Origin: Kitasatospora sp. SUK 42
GTDB lineage: Bacteria > Actinomycetota > Actinomycetes > Streptomycetales > Streptomycetaceae
Assembly: GCF_015776785.2 (NCBI RefSeq)
Contig: NZ_LFMD02000007.1
Coordinates: 62,001 to 126,000, forward strand
DNA: 64,000 nt
Direction of reading: 5' to 3'
Part shown: one piece after another, positions 55,871-64,000 of the stretch
Numbering within the stretch: the first letter of the stretch is position 1
How the letters are laid out: each line of letters begins with the position of its first letter
Position numbers and translations under genes: made by a program
The notes under the pieces: model-generated
The model's database searches: none
What the model saw: the letters and a program-made list of their open reading frames with translations, nothing else
What the model was told of the DNA's origin: nothing

Positions 55871-55911
55871 CGTCGGATCCTCCGGGGTCCGCTGCAGGAC
55901 CGCCTCACCAG

Positions 55912-55983
<72 letters not shown>

Positions 55984-56027
55984 CAGTAACGGGCCCTTCG
56001 AGGTTCGCTGCACAACCGCCACACCAG

Positions 56028-56099
<72 letters not shown>

Positions 56100-56143
56100 C
56101 AGTAACGGGCCCCTCGGGGCCCGCTGCACAACCGCCACACCAG

Positions 56144-56215
<72 letters not shown>

Positions 56216-56222
56216 CAGTAAC

Positions 56223-56264
56223 GGCCGAGGCCGCGATCCGTGAGGGTCGCGGCCTCGGCCTTTT
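56223..56264 (+). terminator. terminator of the tRNA block
   Basis: A perfect 14-base-pair stem (56223-56236 with 56247-56260) is followed by TTTT. It ends the tRNA transcript. Confidence 0.9.
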
Positions 56265-56325
56265 CGTCGTTCCGGTGGGTTCGGCACGGTTCGTCGGCTT
56301 CGAGGGTGGTTCGGAACAGGGAAGA

Positions 56326-56363
56326 GCCGCGTACGGTCGCCCTCACCGACGTCCGTACGCGGC
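56326..56363. terminator. hairpin downstream of the small membrane gene
   Basis: An 11-base-pair perfect stem (56326-56336 with 56353-56363) with a 16-base loop lies past the stop of the minus-strand gene at 56500. It may end that transcript. Confidence 0.5.
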
Positions 56364-56499
56364 ATCTCCGCCTGCCGGGGTGCTCTGCGCACCGCTCTCG
56401 CCCGTCCGCGTGTCATCGCGGTCGCGGCCTCCCCGGCGGCACTGCTCCCCGTCCCCAGGGGACCAGTGCCAGTCCATTGGTGTTGCTGGTTCCGCTCCC

Positions 56500-56700
56500 T
56501 CAGCCGCCGATCAGATCGGCCAGGGCTTCGACCTGGCTCGCCATCTGCTCCCACCCGCCGAACAGCAGCACCAGGACCACGGCGCACGGCAGGGCCATGG
56601 CCAGCGCGACGGCGGGGTGCCGGGTGGGCTGCTCGGCGGACTGGGACTGGGTGAAGGCCGGCCGACGGCCGCGGGTGGCTCCCGTCTGCTGCGATGCCAT
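56500..56700 (-). CDS. small membrane protein of unknown function
   Basis: A 66-residue protein with a polar Gln/Arg/Thr-rich N-terminus, then one hydrophobic helix (AVALAMALPCAVVLVLLFGGW) and a short amphipathic end (EQMASQVEALADLIGG). The ATG at 56700 has an AGGAG site eight bases upstream, which supports it as a real gene. No family is recognised. It is divergent from the Ser/Thr kinase. Confidence 0.65.
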   Translation of the reverse strand: MASQQTGATRGRRPAFTQSQSAEQPTRHPAVALAMALPCAVVLVLLFGGWEQMASQVEALADLIGG

Positions 56701-57106
56701 GGCCTTGCTCCTGATCCGGTCGAGTTGGCGCGGTGGACGGCTTACCTCGGGGGACGAGCTCCCCGTCCACCGCTGGACACAACGCTATTGGTCAGGGGCC
56801 TGTCCGGGCGTCATGCCGTCGTACTGTTCCTCGGGCATCCCGGAGGATGACGCTCAGACTCAAGGCGTACTACCGGAGGGGGAGGACCGCCTGACCGCAC
56901 CCCCGGGGGAACCCTGAGGGGCGACCCCGAGAAACGATTCGGCACCTCTGTGACCTGCAGCTCAGCGCAAGATCGGACAATCGCACGGTGGCTTGAGGTG
57001 TTGCGTATCAGCACACCGCAGCGGCCAGTCCGTAAGCTGTGCCAGACAGGAACTGACGATGCCCCAACGGACGGGGCCTCACCCACAGGCTGACGGGGAA
57101 CGAAAC
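56701..57106. promoter_or_regulatory. divergent region before the Ser/Thr kinase
   Basis: This 406-base gap separates the small membrane gene and the kinase. TAAGCT near 57033 and TATCAG near 57006 could be -10 elements, but no -35 fits. GGGGAA before ATG 57107 is the ribosome site. No coding frame is supported. Confidence 0.4.
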
Positions 57107-59125
57107 ATGGCGATGATGCGGCTGAGGCGTGAGGACCCCCGCATCGTCGGGCCGTACCGCCTGCACCGGCGACTCGGGGCCGGCGGCATGGGCGTGGTCT
57201 ACCTCGGCTCCGACCGCCGGGGGCAGCGCGTCGCCCTCAAACTGATCCGCGCCGAACTCGCCGAGGACCAGGAGTTCCGCACCCGCTTCGCCCGCGAGAT
57301 CGCCGCCGCCTCCCGGATCCGCGGCGGCTGCACCGCCCGCGTGGTCGGCTCGGACATCGAGGCCGACCGCCCCTGGCTCGCCACCGCGTACGTGCCCGGG
57401 CCCTCGCTCTACAAGCGGGTCGGCGACGAAGGGCCGCTCAGCTGGCCCGAGGCCGCCCGCATCGGCGCGGCGCTGGCCGACGGGCTGGTCAAGGTGCACG
57501 AGGCCGGGGTCGTCCACCGGGACCTCAAGCCCTCCAACATCCTGCTCTCGCCGCGCGGCCCCCGGATCATCGACTTCGGCATCGCGTGGTCGCGCGGCGC
57601 CAGCACCCTCACCCACGTCGGCACGGCGGTCGGCTCCCCCGGCTTCCTCGCGCCCGAGCAGGTGCGCGGCGCCGCCGTCACCCCGGCCACCGACGTGTTC
57701 GCCTTCGGGGCCACCCTCGCCTACGCGCTCACCGGGGACACCCCGTTCGGATCGGGGGCGTCCTCCGAGGTGATGCTGTACCGGGTCGTCCACGAGGAAC
57801 CCGACCTCTCGGCCGTCCCGCCGCAGCTCGCGCCGCTCATCCGGGCCTGCCTGGCCAAGGAGCCCGCCGAGCGGCCGGGTGCGGCCGCACTGCACGAGCG
57901 GCTCAGCGAGCTGGCGGCGCGCGGGGCCGCGGGGGCCGGGCGCGCGGCACGACGGGGTGCGGCTCCAGCGGCACCACCGCAGCAGGAGGGCGTCCGGCAC
58001 GGCGTCCCGGCACCGGGGCGTCCGCCCGAGTCGGCCGCTCCGGCGCGGGCCCGCGCCGCGGCCGCCGGCCAGCCCGGGGTGCATCCGGGAGGACACCCCG
58101 GCGGGCACCCTGGCATGCATCCGGGAGCGCACCCCGGCGCGCATCCGGGAGGGCACCCCGGTGTGCATCCCGGAGGGCACCCCGGCGTGCATCCCGGCGA
58201 GCAGGCTCCGGGGGCCGCGGCGCGGCGCCCGACCGCACCCCTCCCCCGCCCCGAGGCGACGCCGGTGACCCGTCCGCCACGGGAACGCCCGCGGGAACGC
58301 GCGCAGACTCCCCCGCCGGCGCGGCCGCGACCGCGGGACCGGCAGCACACCCCGGCGCCCGGCGGGCGGCCCGGCACGGCGCGGCAGCGGCTGCTGCGGC
58401 AGCGGCTGATCGTCTTCGTGACCGTGACCATCGGTGTCGCGCTGGCCATCGCGGCGGCGCAGGGGTGCGAGAACAAGGGCAACCAGGGCATGCGGCCGCC
58501 GGCCGGGCAGACCGCGACGGCCGGTGCCGCAGGCGGGCAGGCGGCGCCCGGAACCTCGATGGACGTCGCACCACAGACCTCGGCGACACCGCTCCCGGCG
58601 GCGGCGCGCGGGAACGCCGGGGACGGTGGGCTGACCACCGCGCTGGGGCCGGTGCCCACGGTGGACTGGCCCAACCGCAGCTACCCCGACGGGACGGGCG
58701 GGAACGCCATCGCGCTGCACGACGGGCACTCGGTCGGGGCCGGACCGCAGGTCACGCTGAGCGCGGTGCTGCCGGCCCGGTACAAGGGCCAGCCGGCCAC
58801 GGTCGTCGTCCTGCGGCGGGCGGAGGGCTCGGCGCCGGTCGACCTCGTCCAGCTCTACACCTTCACCGGGGACACCCCCGTCGCCGCCACCACCCGCACC
58901 TCGACGGCCGACCCGCAGGCCATCACCACCTGGCGCCTGGACGGCGGGGCGGTCGTCCGCGAGGAGCGCGTAGCCGCCACCAACGCGGTCACCTCGACCC
59001 GCTACACCGTCCGCGCCGACGGCACCCTCGACGAGTCCTGGCCCGGCGCGGGCGCCTCCGGCGGCACCGGCCTCACCCCGCCCCCGGCCGCCGCCCCCGC
59101 ACCCCCGACAGCCCCGGCGGGCTGA
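57107..59125 (+). CDS. transmembrane serine/threonine protein kinase
   Basis: A 672-residue receptor-type Hanks kinase. The kinase domain has the Gly loop GAGGMGVV at 24-31, ALK with Lys45, HRDLKPSN at 137-144, DFG at 156-158 and SPGFLAPEQ in the activation segment, so it looks active. A Pro/Ala-rich linker follows with a tandem HPGx repeat at about 325-364, then a membrane helix near 434-452. The extracellular part is a beta-rich domain (VTLSAVLPARYKGQPATVVVLRR, YTFTGDTPVAATTRTSTADPQAITTWRLDGG) without PASTA repeats. ATG at 57107 has a GGGGAA site. The ligand is unknown. Confidence 0.92.
   Translation: MAMMRLRREDPRIVGPYRLHRRLGAGGMGVVYLGSDRRGQRVALKLIRAELAEDQEFRTRFAREIAAASRIRGGCTARVVGSDIEADRPWLATAYVPGPSLYKRVGDEGPLSWPEAARIGAALADGLVKVHEAGVVHRDLKPSNILLSPRGPRIIDFGIAWSRGASTLTHVGTAVGSPGFLAPEQVRGAAVTPATDVFAFGATLAYALTGDTPFGSGASSEVMLYRVVHEEPDLSAVPPQLAPLIRACLAKEPAERPGAAALHERLSELAARGAAGAGRAARRGAAPAAPPQQEGVRHGVPAPGRPPESAAPARARAAAAGQPGVHPGGHPGGHPGMHPGAHPGAHPGGHPGVHPGGHPGVHPGEQAPGAAARRPTAPLPRPEATPVTRPPRERPRERAQTPPPARPRPRDRQHTPAPGGRPGTARQRLLRQRLIVFVTVTIGVALAIAAAQGCENKGNQGMRPPAGQTATAGAAGGQAAPGTSMDVAPQTSATPLPAAARGNAGDGGLTTALGPVPTVDWPNRSYPDGTGGNAIALHDGHSVGAGPQVTLSAVLPARYKGQPATVVVLRRAEGSAPVDLVQLYTFTGDTPVAATTRTSTADPQAITTWRLDGGAVVREERVAATNAVTSTRYTVRADGTLDESWPGAGASGGTGLTPPPAAAPAPPTAPAG
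58079..58204 (+). repeat. 12-base tandem repeat coding HPGx in the kinase linker
   Basis: Ten copies of an imperfect 12-base unit such as CATCCGGGAGGG code for His-Pro-Gly followed by Gly, Val, Met, Ala or Glu. The period is regular. It makes a His-rich stretch just before the membrane helix. Confidence 0.85.
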
Positions 59126-59417
59126 GCCCCGCCGGGCACGGCGCCGTGCGCAGGAAGTCGGATCGGCCGACTTCCCGTGCGCCACTGCTGACGCACGCCC
59201 GCCAGGAACCACACCCGCTACCGGGAAGACGGCCCGCGAAGCAGAACGCCGGCGGGCGGCCACGGCGTGACCCATGAGCTGGCGCAGGAAGTCGGACGGG
59301 CCGACTTCTCGTGCACCACCACCAACACACGCCTGCCACCGGGAAGACGGCCCGCGACGCACGACCGCGCTGAACGCAGGAAGTCGGACCGGCCGGCTTC
59401 CTGCGTTGGGGGGTGGG
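59126..59417. repeat. three copies of a palindromic element with longer imperfect repeat
   Basis: The core AGGAAGTCGG-nnn-GGCCGACTTCC occurs at 59153-59175, 59288-59308 and 59373-59407 as hairpins. The first two also share a downstream ACCGGGAAGACGGCCCGCGA segment (about 59219 and 59337), so a unit of about 130 bases is partly repeated. The third can also act as a terminator for the convergent methyltransferase gene. Confidence 0.75.
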
Positions 59418-60224
59418 TCAGCTCGTGGTGACGGCGTAGAAGGCGACTGCTGCGGCGGCGCCCACGTTGAGGGAGTCGATGCCGTGGGCCATGGGGATGC
59501 GGACCGGGTGGTGGGCGGCGGCGATGGCGTGGGGGGTGAGGCCGTCGCCCTCGGCGCCGAGCATGAGGGCGGCCTTGGGGAGGCGGTGCGGGGCCAGGGT
59601 GGCGAGGTCGACGGCGTTGTCGGCGGGGGTGAGGGCGAGCAGGGTGAAGCCTGCCGCGCGGACGGTGTCGAGGGCGGCGGGCCAGGGGTCGAGCCGGGCG
59701 TAGGGGACCGCGAAGACGGCGCCCATGGAGACCTTGACGGCGCGGCGGTAGAGCGGGTCGGCGCAGTCGGGTGAGAGCAGGACGGCGTCCATGCCGAGGG
59801 CGGCCGCGCTGCGGAAGATCGCGCCGAGGTTGGTGTGGTCGACCAGGCCCTCCAGGACGGCGACCCGGCGGGCCCCGGCGAGCACCTCGGCGGCCTCCGG
59901 CAGCGGCTTGCGCTCCATCGAGGCGAGGGCGCCGCGGTGGACGTGGTAGCCGGTGACGGCTTCGGCGAGCGCGGGCTCGACCACGTGGACGGGGGCCTCG
60001 GCCTCGGCGATGACGTCGGCCATCACGTCCAGCCACTTGGCGGTGAGCAGCATCGACCGCATCCGGTAGCCGGCCGCGAGGGCGCGGCGGATGACCTTCT
60101 CCCCCTCGGCGATGAACAGGCCCTCGGCGGGTTCGCGGCGGCGGCGCAGTTCGACGTCGGTGAGGCCGGTGTAGTCGGCGAGGCGGGGGTCGGCCGGGTC
60201 GGTGATGGTGCTGGGTTCGGACAC
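59418..60224 (-). CDS. SpoU/TrmH-family RNA methyltransferase
   Basis: A 268-residue RNA 2'-O-methyltransferase. It has the SpoU substrate-binding N-terminus (YTGLTDVELRRRREPAEGLFIAEGEKVIRRALAAG) and the trefoil-knot motifs VAVLEGLVDHTNLGAIFRSAAALGMDAVLLSPDCADPLYRRAVKVSMGAVFAVP, ALMLGAEGDGLTP and IPMAHGIDSLNVGAAAAVAFY. Its exact RNA target cannot be told from sequence. GTG at 60224 has no strong ribosome site. It is divergent from the large sensor protein. Confidence 0.92.
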   Translation of the reverse strand: MSEPSTITDPADPRLADYTGLTDVELRRRREPAEGLFIAEGEKVIRRALAAGYRMRSMLLTAKWLDVMADVIAEAEAPVHVVEPALAEAVTGYHVHRGALASMERKPLPEAAEVLAGARRVAVLEGLVDHTNLGAIFRSAAALGMDAVLLSPDCADPLYRRAVKVSMGAVFAVPYARLDPWPAALDTVRAAGFTLLALTPADNAVDLATLAPHRLPKAALMLGAEGDGLTPHAIAAAHHPVRIPMAHGIDSLNVGAAAAVAFYAVTTS

Positions 60225-60313
60225 CCTGAGATCTTGCCAAGCCGGGGCGGGGAAGGCCAAACGGCCGAAGGGGCGGGGTGGTCGCTGGCTGGTCCGAGTG
60301 CAAGCATGACCGT

Positions 60314-63055
60314 ATGGCCCGAAATCCGGGCCGATCCTGGGCTCCGTCGGCCTCTGGTGCCACTGGCGACGCCGGCTCCTCCGGTGGGCGCCCACACGGT
60401 CGGCAACAGCTGCCACGCGCGAAGCGGCCGCGGCCGGTACGGCACCGGTCGGTGGCCGGGCAGGTGTTCGCGCTGCAGATCCTGATCGTGCTGCTGCTGG
60501 TGGCGGGGGCCGCGGTGGCGTTGTTGGTGCAGTCGCGCAACGACGCCGACCACGAGGCGCGCAACCGGTCGGTGGCGGTGGCTCAGGCCTTCGCCAACTC
60601 GCCGGGCATCGTGGACGCGCTGCGCTCCCCCGACCCCACCGCGCTGCTGCAGCCGAAGGCGGAGGCCGCGCGGATCTCCTCGGGTGTGGACTTCGTCGTC
60701 GTCCTGAACGACGAGGGCATCCGCTACACCCACCCCAACCCGGCCCGGATCGGCCACAAGCTCATCGGCACGTACGAGCCCGCGCTGCACGGCCAGGTGG
60801 TGGTCGAGCACCTCAACGGCACGCTCGGCCCGCTGGTCCAGGCGGTGGTCCCGGTGTACGCGCCGGACGGTTCGGTGGCGGGGATGGTCGCGTCGGGCGT
60901 GACCCTGAAGAGCGTCTCCTCCGCGAGCGAGCGCCAGCTGCCGGTGGTCCTCGGCGCGGCGGCGGGCGCGATCGGGCTGGCCACCCTGGGCACCGCGCTG
61001 ATCAGCCGGCGGCTGCGGCGGCAGACGCACGGGCTGGGCCCGGCCGAGATGACCCGGATGTACGAGCACCACGCGGCGGTGCTGCACGCGGTGCGCGAGG
61101 GCGTGATGATCGTCGGCGGGGACGGGCGGCTGCTGTTGTGCAACGACGAGGCGCGTCGGCTGCTGGATCTGCCGCCGGACGCCGAGGGCCGCCCGGTGGC
61201 CGAACTGGGCCTGGAAGCGGCCCCGCTGGAGCTGCTGACCGCCGACCGGCCGGTGACCGACCAGGTGGTGCTGTCCGGGGAGCGGCTGCTGGCGGTGAAC
61301 GTACGGCTCACCGACCAGGCCGGCGGCCCGCCCGGCTGCGTCGCCACGCTGCGCGACTCCACCGAGCTGCGGGCCCTGGCCGGCCGGGCCGAGGGCGCGC
61401 AGCGGCGGTTGCGGCTGCTGTACGACGCCGGGGTGACGGTGGGCAGTTCGCTGGACGTGACCCGCACGGCGGAGGAGCTGGCGCAGGCCGTGGTGCCGCG
61501 GTTCGCGGACTTCGTCACGGTGGACCTGGCCGAGGAGGTGTACTCCGGCGAGGAGCCGCCGCCCGGCACCTCGCTGGGCCGGATGCGGCGCGCGGCCCTC
61601 GCCGGGACGCGGGACGACGCCCCGTTCCACCCGGTGGGCACGGTGCTGGACGTGGTGCCCGCGACGCCGCTGGCCGGGACGCTGAACAGCGGGGCGCCCG
61701 TCCTGGAGCCGCGGCTGGCCGAGACGGAGCGCTGGCGGGTGCAGGACCCGGAGCGCTCGGCGCAGGTGCTGGCGTACGGGGTGCACTCGCTGGTGCGGGT
61801 GCCGCTGCGGGCACGCGGGGTGCTGCTGGGACTGGTCCGGTTCTGGCGGGCGGATCGCGCAGAGCCGTTCGAGCCGGAGGACCTGACGCTGGCCGAGGAG
61901 CTGGTGGCGCACGCGGCGGTGTGCATCGACAACGCCCGCCGCTACACCCGCGAGCACGCCATGACGGTGACCCTCCAGCACAGCCTGCTGCCGCGCAGCC
62001 TGCCGGCGCAGAACGCGCTGGAGGTGGCGCACCGCTACCTGCCCGCCCGGGCGGGGGTGGGCGGGGACTGGTTCGACGTGATCCCGCTGCCGGGCGCCCG
62101 GGTGGCGCTGGTGGTCGGGGACGTGGTGGGGCACGGGCTGCACGCGGCGGCGACGATGGGACGGCTGCGCACCGCGATCCACAACTTCTCGACGCTGGAC
62201 CTGCCGCCGGACGAACTGCTGGGGCACCTGGACGAGTTGGTGAACCGGATCGACCAGGACGAGGCGGCCGACGACGGCGGCGCCGGGCTGGCCGGGGCGA
62301 CCTGCCTGTACGCGATCTACGACCCGGTGTCGCGGCGCTGCGCGCTGGCCAGCGCCGGGCACCTGCCGCCGGCCGTGGTGGACCCGCAGGGCCGGGTGGG
62401 GTACCCGGAGCTGCCGACCGGGCCGCCCCTGGGGCTCGCGGTGCTGCCGTTCGAGACGGTCGAGCTGGAGCTGGCCGAGGGCAGCCTGCTGGTGCTGTAC
62501 ACGGACGGGCTGGTGGAGGGCCGCGACCGGGACGTCGACGACGGGCTGGAGCTGTTGCGGTCGGCGCTGGGCGGGTCGGCGCGCACGCCCGAGCAGACCT
62601 GCGCGGACGTGCTCGACGCGATGCTGCCGACGCATCCGGAGGACGACATCGCGCTGCTGGTCGCGGAGACCAGGGGGCTGGCGGCGGACCACGTCGCGGA
62701 GTGGGACGTGCCGTCCGATCCGGCGGCGGTGCGCACCGTCCGGGCGGCGGTGGCGGAGCGGCTGGCGCGGTGGGGGCTGGACGAGACCGCGTTCGTCACC
62801 GAGCTGATCCTGAGCGAGCTGGTGACCAACGCCATCCGGTACGGCTCCGCGCCGATCCGGGTGCGGCTGCTGCGCGACCGGGTGCTGATCTGCGAGGTGT
62901 CGGACGGCAGCAGCACCTCGCCGCACCTGCGGTACGCGGCGACCGAGGACGAGGGCGGGCGCGGGCTGTTCCTGGTCGCGCAGTTCGCGGACCGCTGGGG
63001 GACGCGGTACACGGCGACCGGGAAGGTCATCTGGACGGAGCAGCCGCTGGAGTAG
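60314..63055 (+). CDS. multidomain sensor, PP2C phosphatase and anti-sigma-type kinase
   Basis: A 913-residue membrane protein. It has a membrane helix near 51-72, an extracellular sensor (about 75-208), a second helix near 210-230, a PAS domain, a GAF domain, a SpoIIE/PP2C phosphatase domain (GVGGDWFDVIPLPGARVALVVGDVVGHGLHAAATMG, LVLYTDGLVEGRDRDVDDG, HPEDDIALLVAE) and a C-terminal HATPase of the RsbW type (ELILSELVTNAIRYGSAPIRVRLLRD, GGRGLFLVAQFADRWG). Such proteins act on anti-sigma antagonists. ATG at 60314 lacks a clear ribosome site; GTG at 60278 has AAGGGG and is an alternative. Confidence 0.9.
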   Translation: MARNPGRSWAPSASGATGDAGSSGGRPHGRQQLPRAKRPRPVRHRSVAGQVFALQILIVLLLVAGAAVALLVQSRNDADHEARNRSVAVAQAFANSPGIVDALRSPDPTALLQPKAEAARISSGVDFVVVLNDEGIRYTHPNPARIGHKLIGTYEPALHGQVVVEHLNGTLGPLVQAVVPVYAPDGSVAGMVASGVTLKSVSSASERQLPVVLGAAAGAIGLATLGTALISRRLRRQTHGLGPAEMTRMYEHHAAVLHAVREGVMIVGGDGRLLLCNDEARRLLDLPPDAEGRPVAELGLEAAPLELLTADRPVTDQVVLSGERLLAVNVRLTDQAGGPPGCVATLRDSTELRALAGRAEGAQRRLRLLYDAGVTVGSSLDVTRTAEELAQAVVPRFADFVTVDLAEEVYSGEEPPPGTSLGRMRRAALAGTRDDAPFHPVGTVLDVVPATPLAGTLNSGAPVLEPRLAETERWRVQDPERSAQVLAYGVHSLVRVPLRARGVLLGLVRFWRADRAEPFEPEDLTLAEELVAHAAVCIDNARRYTREHAMTVTLQHSLLPRSLPAQNALEVAHRYLPARAGVGGDWFDVIPLPGARVALVVGDVVGHGLHAAATMGRLRTAIHNFSTLDLPPDELLGHLDELVNRIDQDEAADDGGAGLAGATCLYAIYDPVSRRCALASAGHLPPAVVDPQGRVGYPELPTGPPLGLAVLPFETVELELAEGSLLVLYTDGLVEGRDRDVDDGLELLRSALGGSARTPEQTCADVLDAMLPTHPEDDIALLVAETRGLAADHVAEWDVPSDPAAVRTVRAAVAERLARWGLDETAFVTELILSELVTNAIRYGSAPIRVRLLRDRVLICEVSDGSSTSPHLRYAATEDEGGRGLFLVAQFADRWGTRYTATGKVIWTEQPLE

Positions 63056-63112
63056 GACGTCGGACCGGCCGACTTCCCGCTCCCCCGCCCGTAACGGCTC
63101 GGGGATCGCGGA
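63056..63112. repeat. shorter copy of the GTCGG palindrome
   Basis: GTCGGACCGGCCGACTTCC at 63059-63077 matches the element at 59.1-59.4 kb. It lies in the 57-base gap between the sensor gene and cysG. The repeated pairs GTCGG and CCGAC form a hairpin at 63059-63073. Confidence 0.65.
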
Positions 63113-64000
63113 TCACGGCCGGAAGGCGGCGGCCAGCACGTCGACCACCTCGCCGACCACGATCACCGCCGGGGGCTTGACCCCCTCCGCCTCGACCACC
63201 GCGGCGACGGTGCCCAGGGTGGCGTCCACCCGGCGCTGGGCGGCGGTGGTGCCCTCCTGGACGATGGCGACCGGTGTGTCGGCCGGGCGGCCGTGCTCGA
63301 CCAGCTCGGCGGCGATCGCACCGATCTTGTCCACCGCCATCAGCAGCACCAGGGTGCCGCTCATCCCCGCGACGGCCCGCCAGTTGGTCAGCGAGCGCGG
63401 GTCGCCGGGGCCGACGTGGCCGGAGATCACGGTGAACTCCTGGGTCAGCCCGCGGTGGGTGACCGGGATGCCGGCCGTCTCCGGGACGCTGATCGAGCTG
63501 GAGATCCCGGGCACCACGGTGACCGGGATGCCCGCCTCGGCGCAGGCCAGCAGCTCCTCGCCGCCGCGGCCGAAGACGTACGGGTCGCCGCCCTTGAGCC
63601 GGACCACGAACTTGCCGGCCGCGGCGTGCTCGATCAGTGCCTGGTTGATCGCCTCCTGGGCCATCTGGCGCCCGTACGGGATCTTGGACGCGTCGATCAC
63701 CTCGACGTGCTCGGGCAGCTCGGCGAGCAGCTCGCGCGGGGCGAGGCGGTCGGTGACCACCACGTCGGCGTCGGCGAGCAGGCGGCGGCCGCGCACGGTG
63801 ATCAGGTCCGGGTCGCCCGGGCCGCCGCCGACCAGGGCCACGCCGGCGCCGTGCGCGCGGTACTGGCGGGCGGCCAGCGAGCCGTCCCGCAGGCCGCCGA
63901 CGATCGCGTCCCGCAGCGCGGCGGAGTGGCGCGGGTCGCCGGTGAGGACGGCGACGGTGGCGCCCGCGTCGCGGCCGCTGGCCGGGGTCCAGGCGGTGGC
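63113..64000 (-). CDS. cysG: siroheme synthase / uroporphyrinogen-III C-methyltransferase, N-terminus missing
   Basis: The frame runs off the right edge of the window, so the N-terminal part is not seen. The visible 295 residues contain the full uroporphyrinogen-III methyltransferase domain: VALVGGGPGDPDLITVRGRRLL, VVRLKGGDPYVFGRGGEE, VVPGISSSISVPETAGIPVTHRG and GTLVLLMAVDKI. The upstream part (ATVAVLTGDPRHSAALRDAIVGGLRDGSLAARQYRAHGAG) fits the linker after an NAD-dependent dehydrogenase/ferrochelatase domain, so it is likely a CysG-type fusion. Confidence 0.9.
   Translation of the reverse strand, partial: ATAWTPASGRDAGATVAVLTGDPRHSAALRDAIVGGLRDGSLAARQYRAHGAGVALVGGGPGDPDLITVRGRRLLADADVVVTDRLAPRELLAELPEHVEVIDASKIPYGRQMAQEAINQALIEHAAAGKFVVRLKGGDPYVFGRGGEELLACAEAGIPVTVVPGISSSISVPETAGIPVTHRGLTQEFTVISGHVGPGDPRSLTNWRAVAGMSGTLVLLMAVDKIGAIAAELVEHGRPADTPVAIVQEGTTAAQRRVDATLGTVAAVVEAEGVKPPAVIVVGEVVDVLAAAFRP

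Overview
The window is about 70 to 75 percent GC by eye. Its genes start often with GTG and several with TTG, its third codon positions are almost all G or C, and it carries ssgB, a regulator found only in sporulating actinomycetes. It also encodes phosphatidylinositol mannoside synthesis genes and the actinobacterial ruvCAB-yajC-secD-secF-apt-relA order. This points to a Streptomyces or Kitasatospora core chromosome. No integrase, transposase, phage gene, CRISPR array or plasmid function was seen. The content is mostly conserved housekeeping genes rather than an accessory island.

Layout. 1-4.6 kb: a shikimate cluster on the minus strand (aroE, aroC, aroK, aroB, aroQ) ending beside a partial proline-rich gene. 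4.6-15.9 kb (minus): two tandem MltG-type transglycosylases, ruvX, alaS, two small envelope proteins, a divergent TPR gene, rpsD with a long structured leader, rarA and a PPK2-type kinase. 16-20.4 kb (minus): a GNAT protein, aspS, hisS and an MBL-fold hydrolase. 20.6-23 kb (plus): a secreted cyclophilin and a DUF349 coiled-coil protein. 23-35 kb (minus): relA, apt, secF, secD, yajC, ruvB, ruvA, ruvC, a YebC protein, pdxT and pdxS. 35-39 kb (minus): a LemA-like protein, a tautomerase-like protein, then pimA, a PIM acyltransferase and a phosphatidylinositol phosphate synthase. 39-48 kb: an EF-G-like GTPase, a DCC protein, a large unknown membrane protein, a HIT protein, thrS and an unknown/DUF4365 pair.

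48-56.2 kb: a DnaQ-like exonuclease, two tRNA-Val(CAC), ssgB, a CGNR protein, a membrane protein, a DsbA-like protein, a double GNAT protein, a pabC/pabB-like pair, and a tRNA block of Gly, Cys and four identical tRNA-Val(GAC). 56.5-64 kb: a small membrane protein, a transmembrane Ser/Thr kinase with a His-Pro-Gly repeat, an rRNA methyltransferase, a large sensor/PP2C/anti-sigma-type protein and a truncated cysG.

The genes supply aromatic precursors and folate intermediates, charged tRNAs, stringent response, recombination, protein export, vitamin B6, PIM lipids and sporulation control. The leads most worth a second look are short repeated palindromes near 59 and 63 kb, the rpsD leader, the paired MltG enzymes, the low-complexity insert in SecD, the DUF4365 pair and the His-Pro-Gly kinase. 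Strong hairpins mark most gene ends; few have T tracts.
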